DNA of 64,000 bases from the NCBI GenBank assembly GCA_049664225.1, contig JBATEX010000030.1, positions 17,910 to 81,909 of the forward strand. Reading direction: 5' to 3'. The notes beneath the pieces are model-generated. The model saw only the letters and a program-made list of their open reading frames with translations. It was not told the DNA's origin and made no database searches. This stretch comes from JAUVRX01 sp049664225. GTDB lineage: Bacteria > Acidobacteriota > Thermoanaerobaculia > Multivoradales > JAHEKO01. The translations under genes and the position numbers were made by a program. Shown one piece after another: positions 17,083 to 24,568 of this stretch (position 1 is the stretch's first letter; each line of letters opens with the position of its first letter).

Positions 17083-17913
17083 ATGAGCGAATCGGAATTT
17101 CAAGACCTGAGCCTGGCTGCGTGGCGGGGTACGAGGGACACTCTGCAGGGATATAGCCGGCTGCTGGGGGCCATTCGCCTCAGCTCGAGCCCTCGTCAGC
17201 GACAATGGGCCCATGTAACGCTGCGGGTAGTCCCGGAGGGTTTCATCACGACTCCCATGCCTTCCGATCGGGGAACCTTCGGTCTGCGACTCGATCTCGT
17301 GCATAACAAGCTTCGGATCCTTACGAGTGCAGGGCAGAGTCTGGGACTGCGGCTCGAGGGTCAGTCGCTTGCCAGCCTCTATTCTGAGGTCATGACTGCC
17401 TTGAAGGGACTGGAAGTTCCCCTGCAGATCGACGCCGAGCAGTTCTCGGACGATTCCCGTGGTGAATGGGACCTGGAGGCGATTGGCCGGTATAGGCGAG
17501 CCGTCGCAGAGATTGACGCGGCCTTCAAGGTCTTCAAAGGTGAGCACCGTCAGGAGACGTCCCCTGTACAGCTCTTTCCGCATCACTTCGACCTGGCGTT
17601 GTCCTGGTTCTCGGGTCGACAAGTGCCGGATCAGGATCCGAGTAACGAGGAGTGGTCCGACGAGCAGATGACCTTCGGGTTCCTCACCGGGGACGAAGCC
17701 ATTGCGGAGCCCTACTTCTACGCCACCGCCTACCCGGAGCCCGAGGGGTATGTGGGTTCCGATCTGCCGGAGCGGGCCTACTGGAATGAAGCAGGGTTCT
17801 CGGGAGCGGTGCTGCCCTATTCAGCGCTCGTGCAGGCAGACCAGCCGGTCCGACTCCTGTCGGAGTTCCTCCTACAGGCGCACAAAGCCGGTGCGTCCCG
17901 AATGTCGGGCTAG
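17083..17913 (+). CDS. DUF5996-like protein
   Basis: 276 residues from ATG 17083 (GAGGAAAG 7 bases upstream). The opening LAAWRGTRDTLQGYSRLLG and the motifs RQRQWAHVTLRVVPEGF, PHHFDLALSWF and YFYATAYPEP fit the DUF5996 family of conserved cytoplasmic proteins of unknown function. The spaced His, Trp and Tyr residues could line a binding site, but no chemistry is known to me. It follows the ergothioneine genes by 132 bases with no visible terminator, so co-transcription is possible. Confidence 0.75.
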   Translation: MSESEFQDLSLAAWRGTRDTLQGYSRLLGAIRLSSSPRQRQWAHVTLRVVPEGFITTPMPSDRGTFGLRLDLVHNKLRILTSAGQSLGLRLEGQSLASLYSEVMTALKGLEVPLQIDAEQFSDDSRGEWDLEAIGRYRRAVAEIDAAFKVFKGEHRQETSPVQLFPHHFDLALSWFSGRQVPDQDPSNEEWSDEQMTFGFLTGDEAIAEPYFYATAYPEPEGYVGSDLPERAYWNEAGFSGAVLPYSALVQADQPVRLLSEFLLQAHKAGASRMSG

Positions 17914-17937
17914 CCCGCGCTTGGTCTGCGACAGACG

Positions 17938-18129
17938 TCAAGCAGCGATCGAGGAGTCGGTCTGAGTCGGATTCTCGAGATCCAGCCCATACCAGACCCT
18001 CTCGTAGGGAGCCAGCGGACGCATGGCACCCTCTGGATTCCCGCACTCGCGGCATACTGCCAAGGTGCACTTGTGGGGAATCGAGAAGGGGCGACGGTTA
18101 AAGCAAACCCAGCAGAACAGTTTCAGCAT
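17938..18129 (-). CDS. Small zinc-ribbon-like protein
   Basis: 63 residues from ATG 18129 with AGGA just upstream. It has cysteine pairs FCWVC and VCREC plus an HKC, the pattern of a small zinc ribbon, followed by GNPEGAMRPLAPYERVWYG. An in-frame start at 18249 would add 40 residues with no family character. It is convergent with the DUF5996 gene (24 bases apart). Function unknown; could be a regulator or a zinc-storage or adaptor protein next to the metal-uptake operon. Confidence 0.6.
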   Translation of the reverse strand: MLKLFCWVCFNRRPFSIPHKCTLAVCRECGNPEGAMRPLAPYERVWYGLDLENPTQTDSSIAA

Positions 18130-18252
18130 ATTCCTATCCCAAAGCGGCTGGATTGCAAGCTCGATGCCATTTGTGCTTTCGGCTGAAAGTGGCGGAGAGT
18201 GCCCGGTTGTGTTGAGGATTGGGTGGGCAGAGGGCTGGAAGGTCGACACCTG

Positions 18253-18273
18253 ACCAGGGAAAAGTTCCCTGGT
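18253..18273 (-). terminator. Hairpin downstream of the metal permease operon
   Basis: ACCAGGGAA, loop AAG, TTCCCTGGT: a perfect 9-bp stem 33 bases past the permease stop on the minus strand. No T tract follows on the minus side, so factor-dependent help may be needed. Confidence 0.5.
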
Positions 18274-18305
18274 GATTTAAGGCAGGGGTCGGAAGAAAAT
18301 TCTCG

Positions 18306-19736
18306 TCAGGGTCGCTTTGCCCAGGCTTGGATCCGCTCGATGGCCTCGGCGTTGGCCTCTTCGCTCCCGAACGGGTCGAAGCCGAAGTCCTCGCCGGCCT
18401 GTCTGGCAATGAGCTGATAGGACTCGTCACGCACCATGGGGGGAACCGCAGGAGCAAGGAGCTGGAGGGCGATAGCAACGGCCCGCCGATCGCCCTCTTC
18501 TACCAGCAGCTGCGCCGCCCCCAGCCTCACCAGGGGCTCCGTTTCGACGGCGGCCAGCTCGGCCACGAGGTCCCGGCTCTTCACCGAGTCCAGGTTGGCC
18601 AGGACTCGGAGCCAGTTCTCACGCTCCGAGGTGTCGGCTTCGGAAAGGCGGTGGCTCAGTCGATTCCAGCCATCTCGGGCCACCTGCAGGTTGCCTGCAA
18701 TGCAAGGCGCCTCGTCTCCGCACCCCGTCGAGAGCTCCTCCCAAAGATGGGCATGTTCTTCAGCTTCGGCAATCTCCTCCTCATGCTCGGCCTCCCAATC
18801 GTGCTCGTGGGCGATCTGCAAGAAGGTGCTGCTGGTGAAAAAGACGCTCAGGCCCACGACAACCAGGGCAATGGCGGCCAACGCAGCGGCTGCCTTCAGC
18901 AGCGCTCCGATCCGACTCGGGGCTCCCCAGATCGAGTAGACGAGACCAGCCAGGAGGAGGGCGCCGCCGAGAGCGGCCACGACCGAGGGGCCCGATGGCA
19001 GGTCGAAACGATACGAGGAGGTCAAGCCGACTGCACAGGCCGCGAGCCCGACGCTCCATCCAATCATGAGCCGCGTGCTGATCCTCTGGGCAAACAGGGT
19101 GGCGATGACCGCGGGTATCACCAGGAACGAGAAGACCAGAAGTACACCAGCGATCGCTACCGACGAAGTGATGACGAAAGCGAACGTGACGTAGAAGATG
19201 AAGTCCCAGAAGCGGACCTTGAGACCCTGGGCGTAGGCCTGGTCGGGATGAAACGAAATCTCGAAAAACGGCTTGCGGAGGGCGACGTGGAGAAGTCCGA
19301 CCAGAGCGTAGATACCCGCGGTTTTGAAGATGGTCGGCCACCGCACCCATAGCAGGGCTCCCGTCAGGGTTTCCTTGATGTGCTCGGAGCCTTCGGGGGC
19401 GCGATCGGCGACCAAGATGGCCAAAGCTAGAGCCACCGCGTAGGTGATGCCAATGATCGCCTCTTGGGGTATCCGTTCGTGTCGCATCCTCGTGAGCGCG
19501 AAGATGGCGGCGCCGACGATAGCGAAAGCGAGGGAGAAAACGTAGGCGGTCTGGCTGTGTGGGCTCAGGCCCAGCAGGAAGCCGAAGGTAGCTCCCAGGG
19601 CCGCGATCTGCGCCAGCGCCAGATCCACGAAAATCACCTTCCTCTGGATCACGTGGAGACCAAGGTAGGCATGGATACCCACCAGGACCACGCAAGCCGC
19701 GAATGGTGCCGCCATCAACTCGATCAGCTCTTGCAT
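18306..19736 (-). CDS. Zn/Mn ABC transporter permease (ZnuB-like) with C-terminal extension
   Basis: 476 residues, while ZnuB/MntB permeases are about 270. Residues 1-275 are the ABC-3 permease with 8-9 membrane helices (QRKVIFVDLALAQIAALGA, DFIFYVTFAFVITSSVAIAG). Two more hydrophobic segments follow, then a His/Glu-rich stretch (HEHDWEAEHEEE...EEHAHLWEEL, near 315-340) and a helical, HEAT-like soluble domain with a CxxxxxC. The acidic/His part probably binds metal. The start lies 4 bases after the stop of the binding-protein gene. No cognate ATPase (ZnuC) is in the window, so it must be elsewhere. Zn versus Mn cannot be decided. Confidence 0.85.
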   Translation of the reverse strand: MQELIELMAAPFAACVVLVGIHAYLGLHVIQRKVIFVDLALAQIAALGATFGFLLGLSPHSQTAYVFSLAFAIVGAAIFALTRMRHERIPQEAIIGITYAVALALAILVADRAPEGSEHIKETLTGALLWVRWPTIFKTAGIYALVGLLHVALRKPFFEISFHPDQAYAQGLKVRFWDFIFYVTFAFVITSSVAIAGVLLVFSFLVIPAVIATLFAQRISTRLMIGWSVGLAACAVGLTSSYRFDLPSGPSVVAALGGALLLAGLVYSIWGAPSRIGALLKAAAALAAIALVVVGLSVFFTSSTFLQIAHEHDWEAEHEEEIAEAEEHAHLWEELSTGCGDEAPCIAGNLQVARDGWNRLSHRLSEADTSERENWLRVLANLDSVKSRDLVAELAAVETEPLVRLGAAQLLVEEGDRRAVAIALQLLAPAVPPMVRDESYQLIARQAGEDFGFDPFGSEEANAEAIERIQAWAKRP

Positions 19737-19740
19737 ACAG

Positions 19741-20841
19741 CTATCCTTCCGTCGCCTCGAAGGCGCTCACCAGTCTCTCGATCCAGGCATCGATGAGCTC
19801 TTCATAGCCCTCGATCCCTGCCTCGCCCTGCGAGTAGAGAGGCACGGTCACCACGGTGGCTCCCGTGCGGTCCCCGATGGCCTTCGTTTTCTGCGGGTTG
19901 AAGTAATTGGCGGAGAGGATCACTTCGATCCCCTGATCGCGGATCAACTCCATGATCGTTTCCACATGGCGTGGGGTAGGCGGTATGCCCGGCTTGGGCT
20001 CCACGTACCCGACCATATCGAGGCCGAAGCGGTTGGTGAAGTAGATCCAGTTCTTGTGGTAGCCGATCAGCTGGCGTCCGCGGATCGGTTCGGTCTGCTT
20101 CAACCAACCGCCGAGCCGATCGGCGAGAGTCGACCCACTGCCGCTGGGGTACTCCTTGCCCTCCAGAAAGGCTTCTAGTTTGCCCGAGAGGGCAAGGCGG
20201 GCCAGGGTGTCTCCACCCAGAAGGTCGACAAGCTCGTCTCCGAAAAGGCGCCGATAGAGACGGTCCTCCAGCGCGACCTCACGCTTTCGGTAGTAGTCGG
20301 CATTGCCAGGGTCGACCTTCTCGAGACCCGCCAGGACATTGCGGGCGACGATCACCATGTTCAGTGGGTCGGTGTGAATGTGGGGATTGCCGTAGACGTG
20401 GACGTCGCCTTCGGAGCGGCTCAATGACACTGGTTTGTCCAGCAGCTCGATGCCCGTCCAGGCCGCCACGTATCCAGGTGCCCCCTCGAGCACGTTGCGA
20501 TTGCCGGCCGCGTCGAGGAGTGTCGGCGCCCACAGCTCGAGATCCAGGCCTGTCGTGATGAACAGGTCGGCGCTACGCAACTTGGTCTGGAAAGAGGGCT
20601 TGGGCCGGACGAAGTGTGCGTCCTGGTCGCCGTGACTGATTGATTCGGCCGTGACCCGGTCTCCACCGATCTCCTGGGCCACCCAGGCATAGTCGGGGAT
20701 GGTGGTTACGACTTGAAGTGGGTCGCCTGCGGAGGCGGCCGCAGGCTGAGCTGACGGATGTGCTGCAACTAAGAGGAAGCCAACCGCGAGAGCGATGGCA
20801 GTGGGCAACCGCATTGGACCGTACTTGTGTGTGTGTTTCAT
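19741..20841 (-). CDS. Zn/Mn ABC transporter substrate-binding protein (ZnuA-like)
   Basis: 366 residues with an N-terminal signal peptide (PTAIALAVGFLLVAAHPSAQ). It has the cluster A-I metal-binding fold: VVTTIPDYAWVAQEIGGD, the metal His in DQDAHFVRP, a second His-rich site VYGNPHIHTDP, then GYHKNWIYFTNRF and the late acidic ligand region. It delivers the metal to the permease encoded immediately downstream. GAGGAGC precedes the ATG; the porin gene ends 17 bases upstream. Assignment by fold motifs; metal identity inferred. Confidence 0.88.
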   Translation of the reverse strand: MKHTHKYGPMRLPTAIALAVGFLLVAAHPSAQPAAASAGDPLQVVTTIPDYAWVAQEIGGDRVTAESISHGDQDAHFVRPKPSFQTKLRSADLFITTGLDLELWAPTLLDAAGNRNVLEGAPGYVAAWTGIELLDKPVSLSRSEGDVHVYGNPHIHTDPLNMVIVARNVLAGLEKVDPGNADYYRKREVALEDRLYRRLFGDELVDLLGGDTLARLALSGKLEAFLEGKEYPSGSGSTLADRLGGWLKQTEPIRGRQLIGYHKNWIYFTNRFGLDMVGYVEPKPGIPPTPRHVETIMELIRDQGIEVILSANYFNPQKTKAIGDRTGATVVTVPLYSQGEAGIEGYEELIDAWIERLVSAFEATEG

Positions 20842-20858
20842 GATCGCTCCTCACCCCA

Positions 20859-22340
20859 TCAATAGGATTCATGCTTGTGCGGGCCAGCTGAGAACGTGAC
20901 CTGTAGCCAGAGCCGATTGTCCTGCTTTGGGCCCTTGGGCGAGATGAAGTCGCGATCGATTCGCTGGTACTGCAGTCGAAGTCTCACGAACTCACTCTGC
21001 CAGTAGGTCAAGAACGGAGTCCAGCCGGTGTCCTTGAGGCCCTCTCGAAACTCCTCGGGGTCGTAGATATGAAAGTTGAAGCCGGGTAACTCTGCGTTGT
21101 CGTAGCGCAGTCCGACAATCCAGCGCCGGCTGAGTCGACCAAAGAGGTAGGCGTAGTACGAATCGGAGGCTATCGAGGCAGTGTCCCCGGTGTCGTAGTT
21201 CGTGTGGATGTACTCGCCGCGAAACTCCAGGCTGCGATATCGGGCGCGATTGGTTGGCTCCCAGACATAGGCGAAGTCGAAGCCGTAGATGTCGGTCTTC
21301 TCGTCACCGGTTTCCGTGTTGGGTCCACGAGTCCAGTTCAGTCCGAGATCGAAGTAGGAATCGGGCCCGAGCTCGAAGAACCCTGTGTGGCGCAGAAGGA
21401 AGGCCGGATCATTCCAGTCCGAGCCTGCGAATGCCACCGAGTTATCGGCGTTGGTGATCTGCAGGGTCAGGCCGTTGTTTGTCGCCCAGAGCTTGCCGAG
21501 CTGCCAGTCCAAGCCGATGCCGAGCCCGATGAGTCCATGACCAAAGACATGCTGCAGGGCGAAAGGAGTGTCGACACTGGGCAGGGCATGGCGGTGCCAT
21601 CGATTCAGTGTGCCGTACTGCTGCCTGAACTTGCCGACCTGGAGCCTCGTGTGAAAGGGCAAAGCAACCCATTCCATGTAGGCCTCTTCGACATTGACAC
21701 CGATAGCTCCTTCGTGGGCGTGTTCCTCTTCGTGCGCGACTTCTTCGTGCTCGCCCTCCTCTTCGTGATCATGGAAAGGGAATTCGAAAGGATCCTGATG
21801 GCCCGCCAGGAATCCCTTGAAGCGGGTATAGGGATCGAGCGGGGCCTGCAAGCCGATCTCTACGCCACGCATCACGAAGCCGTCCTTGATGTCGCTCTCG
21901 GACCAGTCGTAGGAGAAATCTCCAATGAAGCTGATCTCGGGGTTCAGAGCTTGTTGGGTGCGTTCTCGTCCGACGAAGGTGTCGCGCTGTCCTTCTGCGA
22001 CCTCTTCCTTTAGCTTCTCCTCCGCTGTGAGCTCTTCGGCCTCGGCGAGCAGCGCCTCCAAATCCTCTTGCTGCCGATCCTCTTGTGACTCCGCGACCTG
22101 CTCTCTGAGCTCGGCGAGCTCCTCCTGCAACTCACGGATCTGTCGCTGGTAGGTCTCCTCGAGTAGGTGAAGCCGTTCCTCGAGACGTTCGATCTCGGTG
22201 GTGGGTTCGTTGGAAGACGGCCCGGTTTCCTGGACGCCTTCGGCCCGGGCGATGGCCGGCGGTACCAAAAGGGGTAGGGCCAGCACTGCCAGAATCAGAA
22301 TCCAGAATCTTCTTTGGGGTCCTGCAGGTATCTCTAGCAC
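20859..22340 (-). CDS. Outer-membrane porin-like protein with coiled coil and His-rich loop
   Basis: About 493 residues from a GTG at 22340 with AAGGAG six bases upstream. Signal peptide (FWILILAVLALPLLVPPAIA), then a Glu/Gln-rich coiled coil (about 45-110, heptad-like LEERLHLLEETYQRQIRELQ), then a beta-barrel region with alternating aromatic strands ending in WLQVTFSAGPHKHESY. A loop near residue 200 is His/Glu-dense (HDHEEEGEHEEVAHEEEHAH). The arrangement resembles phosphate-selective-type porins with an N-terminal periplasmic coiled coil. Placement with metal transporter genes suggests entry of zinc or manganese across the outer membrane; this is context inference. Confidence 0.78.
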   Translation of the reverse strand: MLEIPAGPQRRFWILILAVLALPLLVPPAIARAEGVQETGPSSNEPTTEIERLEERLHLLEETYQRQIRELQEELAELREQVAESQEDRQQEDLEALLAEAEELTAEEKLKEEVAEGQRDTFVGRERTQQALNPEISFIGDFSYDWSESDIKDGFVMRGVEIGLQAPLDPYTRFKGFLAGHQDPFEFPFHDHEEEGEHEEVAHEEEHAHEGAIGVNVEEAYMEWVALPFHTRLQVGKFRQQYGTLNRWHRHALPSVDTPFALQHVFGHGLIGLGIGLDWQLGKLWATNNGLTLQITNADNSVAFAGSDWNDPAFLLRHTGFFELGPDSYFDLGLNWTRGPNTETGDEKTDIYGFDFAYVWEPTNRARYRSLEFRGEYIHTNYDTGDTASIASDSYYAYLFGRLSRRWIVGLRYDNAELPGFNFHIYDPEEFREGLKDTGWTPFLTYWQSEFVRLRLQYQRIDRDFISPKGPKQDNRLWLQVTFSAGPHKHESY

Positions 22341-22444
22341 AGTCTCTCCTTGTCCGTGACGCGTTGAGCAAGAAGGTCGATCACACTGCGACCGACCGGC
22401 CTCGCTCACATGTCCGTGCGTGGCGAGGCCTGCTGAACATGGCG

Positions 22445-22801
22445 TTAGGACCTGGGAGGACCGCGCGGATCTGTGTAGCAGAGAGGGAGTGTCGAGACCA
22501 GCTGGCCCGAGGTCGCCTGGACCCCGGCTTGCAGGCTTGGCTGTGGCGGCGCCTCGGCGCCCTGAGTGCGGGCATGGGTGAAGATCCTCTGCAGGACGCA
22601 AACTGCGCACTCGAGGAGATCCGCATCTAAGGCGGATACCAAGAAGGCTGTTCCGCCATGGGACCGAGCGAGGAGGACGTCGGATCTACCAGAGCTTTCA
22701 GGGGGGGCAGTGTGCCAATGTGGAAGACCGCTGGCCGCCGTGATGATTGCCAATACCAGCAGGGCTGTCAGTTGGCGGATACCCTGTCGTCCCCTGTTCA
22801 T
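22445..22801 (-). CDS. Small exported protein, first gene of metal operon
   Basis: 118 residues from ATG 22801 with AAGGTG six bases upstream. A hydrophobic N-terminus (LTALLVLAIITAASG) is followed by LPHWH and later ECAVC, potential metal ligands, similar in style to short DUF2946-like exported proteins found beside metal uptake genes. It lies 104 bases upstream of the porin gene on the same strand, so it probably opens the operon. Function unknown. Confidence 0.55.
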   Translation of the reverse strand: MNRGRQGIRQLTALLVLAIITAASGLPHWHTAPPESSGRSDVLLARSHGGTAFLVSALDADLLECAVCVLQRIFTHARTQGAEAPPQPSLQAGVQATSGQLVSTLPLCYTDPRGPPRS

Positions 22802-22908
22802 GTCCAACACCTTGTGGTCCAGGGCCTGACTCGCGATCAGTCCCAAAGAGAATTGTAACAGGCGAGTGGTTGCAGAGCGCATTGAAACGACTGGATTTGC
22901 TTTGTGAA

Positions 22909-22924
22909 ATCTGATATATTAGAT
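22909..22924. promoter_or_regulatory. Palindromic operator candidate before the GntR gene
   Basis: ATCTgATATATtAGAT, symmetric at 14 of 16 positions, 30 bases before the GntR ATG. GntR/FCD regulators commonly bind such AT-rich palindromes in their own promoter; autoregulation is inferred. Confidence 0.5.
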
Positions 22925-22954
22925 CTCAGTTGACGCCGAAAGTCAGAGATTCCC

Positions 22955-23653
22955 ATGGCAGAGAATGGCATCTTGCAGCTCCGCTCCCTGAGGGAGCAGG
23001 TCTACGAGTATCTTCGCGATGCCATCAACCGAGGTGAGCTGGACGGCGGCTCGTTTCTCGATCAAAAGAAACTGTCCGAAGGTCTCGGCATCAGCAAGAC
23101 ACCACTGCGAGATGCCCTGATTCAGCTCGAAACCGAGGGTTTCGTCTCGATTCTCCCCAGGCGGGGAGTCATCGTGAATCGACTCACCCTCGAGGACATC
23201 CGCCACCTCTACGAGATCATCGGTGCTCTCGAGGGCGCTGCGGTGATGTCGGTCGGTGACCGGCTGCAGGCGACTCACTACCAACAGATGCGGTCCCTCA
23301 ACGAGGAGATGGTCCAGGCCGTGGAGGCGGGCGAATTCGATCGCTACTACGCTCGCAACCTGTCCTTTCACGAGGTCTTTCTAGGCTTGACCCAGAACAC
23401 CGGCCTGCTCCGGATGGTGGAGAACGCCAAGCATCGCCTCTATGATTTCCCGCGACGCAGGGACTTCTTGCCAGACTGGGAGTCGGCCTCGACAGGCGAG
23501 CACGCCGCGTTTCTGGATCTCCTCGAAGGTGGAGACGTACGAAGTGCGGCCGATTACCTGCGCGACGTTCACTGGTCGTTCGATGTGCAGCAGCGCTTCA
23601 TTGTTCAGTACTACTTTCCAGAGAAAGACCTGTTGGAGGCTGGAGGGATCTAG
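22955..23653 (+). CDS. GntR family regulator, FCD subfamily
   Basis: 232 residues. N-terminal winged helix (SLREQVYEYLRDAINRGEL ... LGISKTPLRDALIQLETEGF, residues 8-70) and an all-helical FCD ligand/metal domain (about 80-215). Members of this subfamily sense the substrate or product of the adjacent catabolic genes. It ends 3 bases before the glycyl radical activase gene, so the three genes form one transcript. A near-palindrome lies in its promoter. By context the effector may be hydroxyproline or a product of it. Confidence 0.9.
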   Translation: MAENGILQLRSLREQVYEYLRDAINRGELDGGSFLDQKKLSEGLGISKTPLRDALIQLETEGFVSILPRRGVIVNRLTLEDIRHLYEIIGALEGAAVMSVGDRLQATHYQQMRSLNEEMVQAVEAGEFDRYYARNLSFHEVFLGLTQNTGLLRMVENAKHRLYDFPRRRDFLPDWESASTGEHAAFLDLLEGGDVRSAADYLRDVHWSFDVQQRFIVQYYFPEKDLLEAGGI

Positions 23654-23656
23654 ACG

Positions 23657-24562
23657 GTGAAGCGAGGACAGGTCTTCAATATTCAGCGCTTCTCGGTTCA
23701 CGACGGGCCGGGGATTCGCACGGCGGTGTTTCTCAAGGGCTGCCCCCTGTCCTGCGTGTGGTGCCACAACCCGGAGGGGATTTCCCCGCGACCCGAGATC
23801 CTGATGACACCCAGCCGTTGCGTTGGCTGCGGCGAGTGCGTCGCGGTGTGTCCGCGTGACCTCCCCGTTCCCTTCAGGTCGCCAGGCGTCCAGGATGCCG
23901 AGCACTGCCGTCTCTGTGGAGCCTGTGCCGACACCTGTCCAACCGAGGCGCGACAGATGGCTGGCCAAGAGATGAGCGTCGAGGAGGTCGTCGAAGTCGC
24001 TTTGAAAGACAGGATCTTTTTCGACGACTCCGGAGGTGGTGTGACTTTTTCGGGCGGCGAACCGCTGCGCCAAGCGGAGTTTCTGCGTGCGGCGCTCGAA
24101 GCTTGCCGGGTCAAGGGGCTCCACACCGTAGTGGATACCTGCGGTCTGGCTTCAGAAGAGGACCTGCTCTCGGTGGCCGAGGTCACTGGTCTGTTTCTCT
24201 TCGACGTGAAGATGATGGACGACGACAAACACCGGCGCTACACCGGCGTCTCGAACCATCAGATCTTGGCCAACCTCAAAGCTCTGGGTCGAATAGCGCA
24301 GCGGATCTGGCTGCGAGTACCGGTGATTCCCGGAGTCAACGACGACGTCGAGAATCTCGAGGTCACCGCCAAGCTGGCGGCCTCGATTTCCTCAGTGGAG
24401 CGGGTGTGCCTGTTGCCCTACCACCCTCTGGGTGAGAGCAAGTCCAGCCGATTGGGCAAGGAATCGAGCCTGCCTGAACTGGAGGCTCCCACCCCAGGCG
24501 AAATGCAGAATCTGGTGGAGCTGGTGGAAGCAGAAGGTGTTGCCGCCAGCATCGGAGGCTAA
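23657..24562 (+). CDS. hypE: Glycyl radical enzyme activase (HypD-activating, radical SAM)
   Basis: 301 residues from GTG 23657 (GGAGG upstream). It has the radical SAM motif CPLSCVWC binding the SAM-cleaving [4Fe-4S] cluster and, inserted after it, two ferredoxin-like clusters CVGCGECVAVC and CRLCGACADTC, as in activases of glycyl radical enzymes other than PFL. The GGEP motif (SGGEPLRQ) is present. It abstracts a hydrogen from Gly761 of the partner encoded 6 bases downstream. Symbol assigned because the partner is HypD-like. Confidence 0.9.
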   Translation: MKRGQVFNIQRFSVHDGPGIRTAVFLKGCPLSCVWCHNPEGISPRPEILMTPSRCVGCGECVAVCPRDLPVPFRSPGVQDAEHCRLCGACADTCPTEARQMAGQEMSVEEVVEVALKDRIFFDDSGGGVTFSGGEPLRQAEFLRAALEACRVKGLHTVVDTCGLASEEDLLSVAEVTGLFLFDVKMMDDDKHRRYTGVSNHQILANLKALGRIAQRIWLRVPVIPGVNDDVENLEVTAKLAASISSVERVCLLPYHPLGESKSSRLGKESSLPELEAPTPGEMQNLVELVEAEGVAASIGG

Positions 24563-24568
24563 GTCAAC

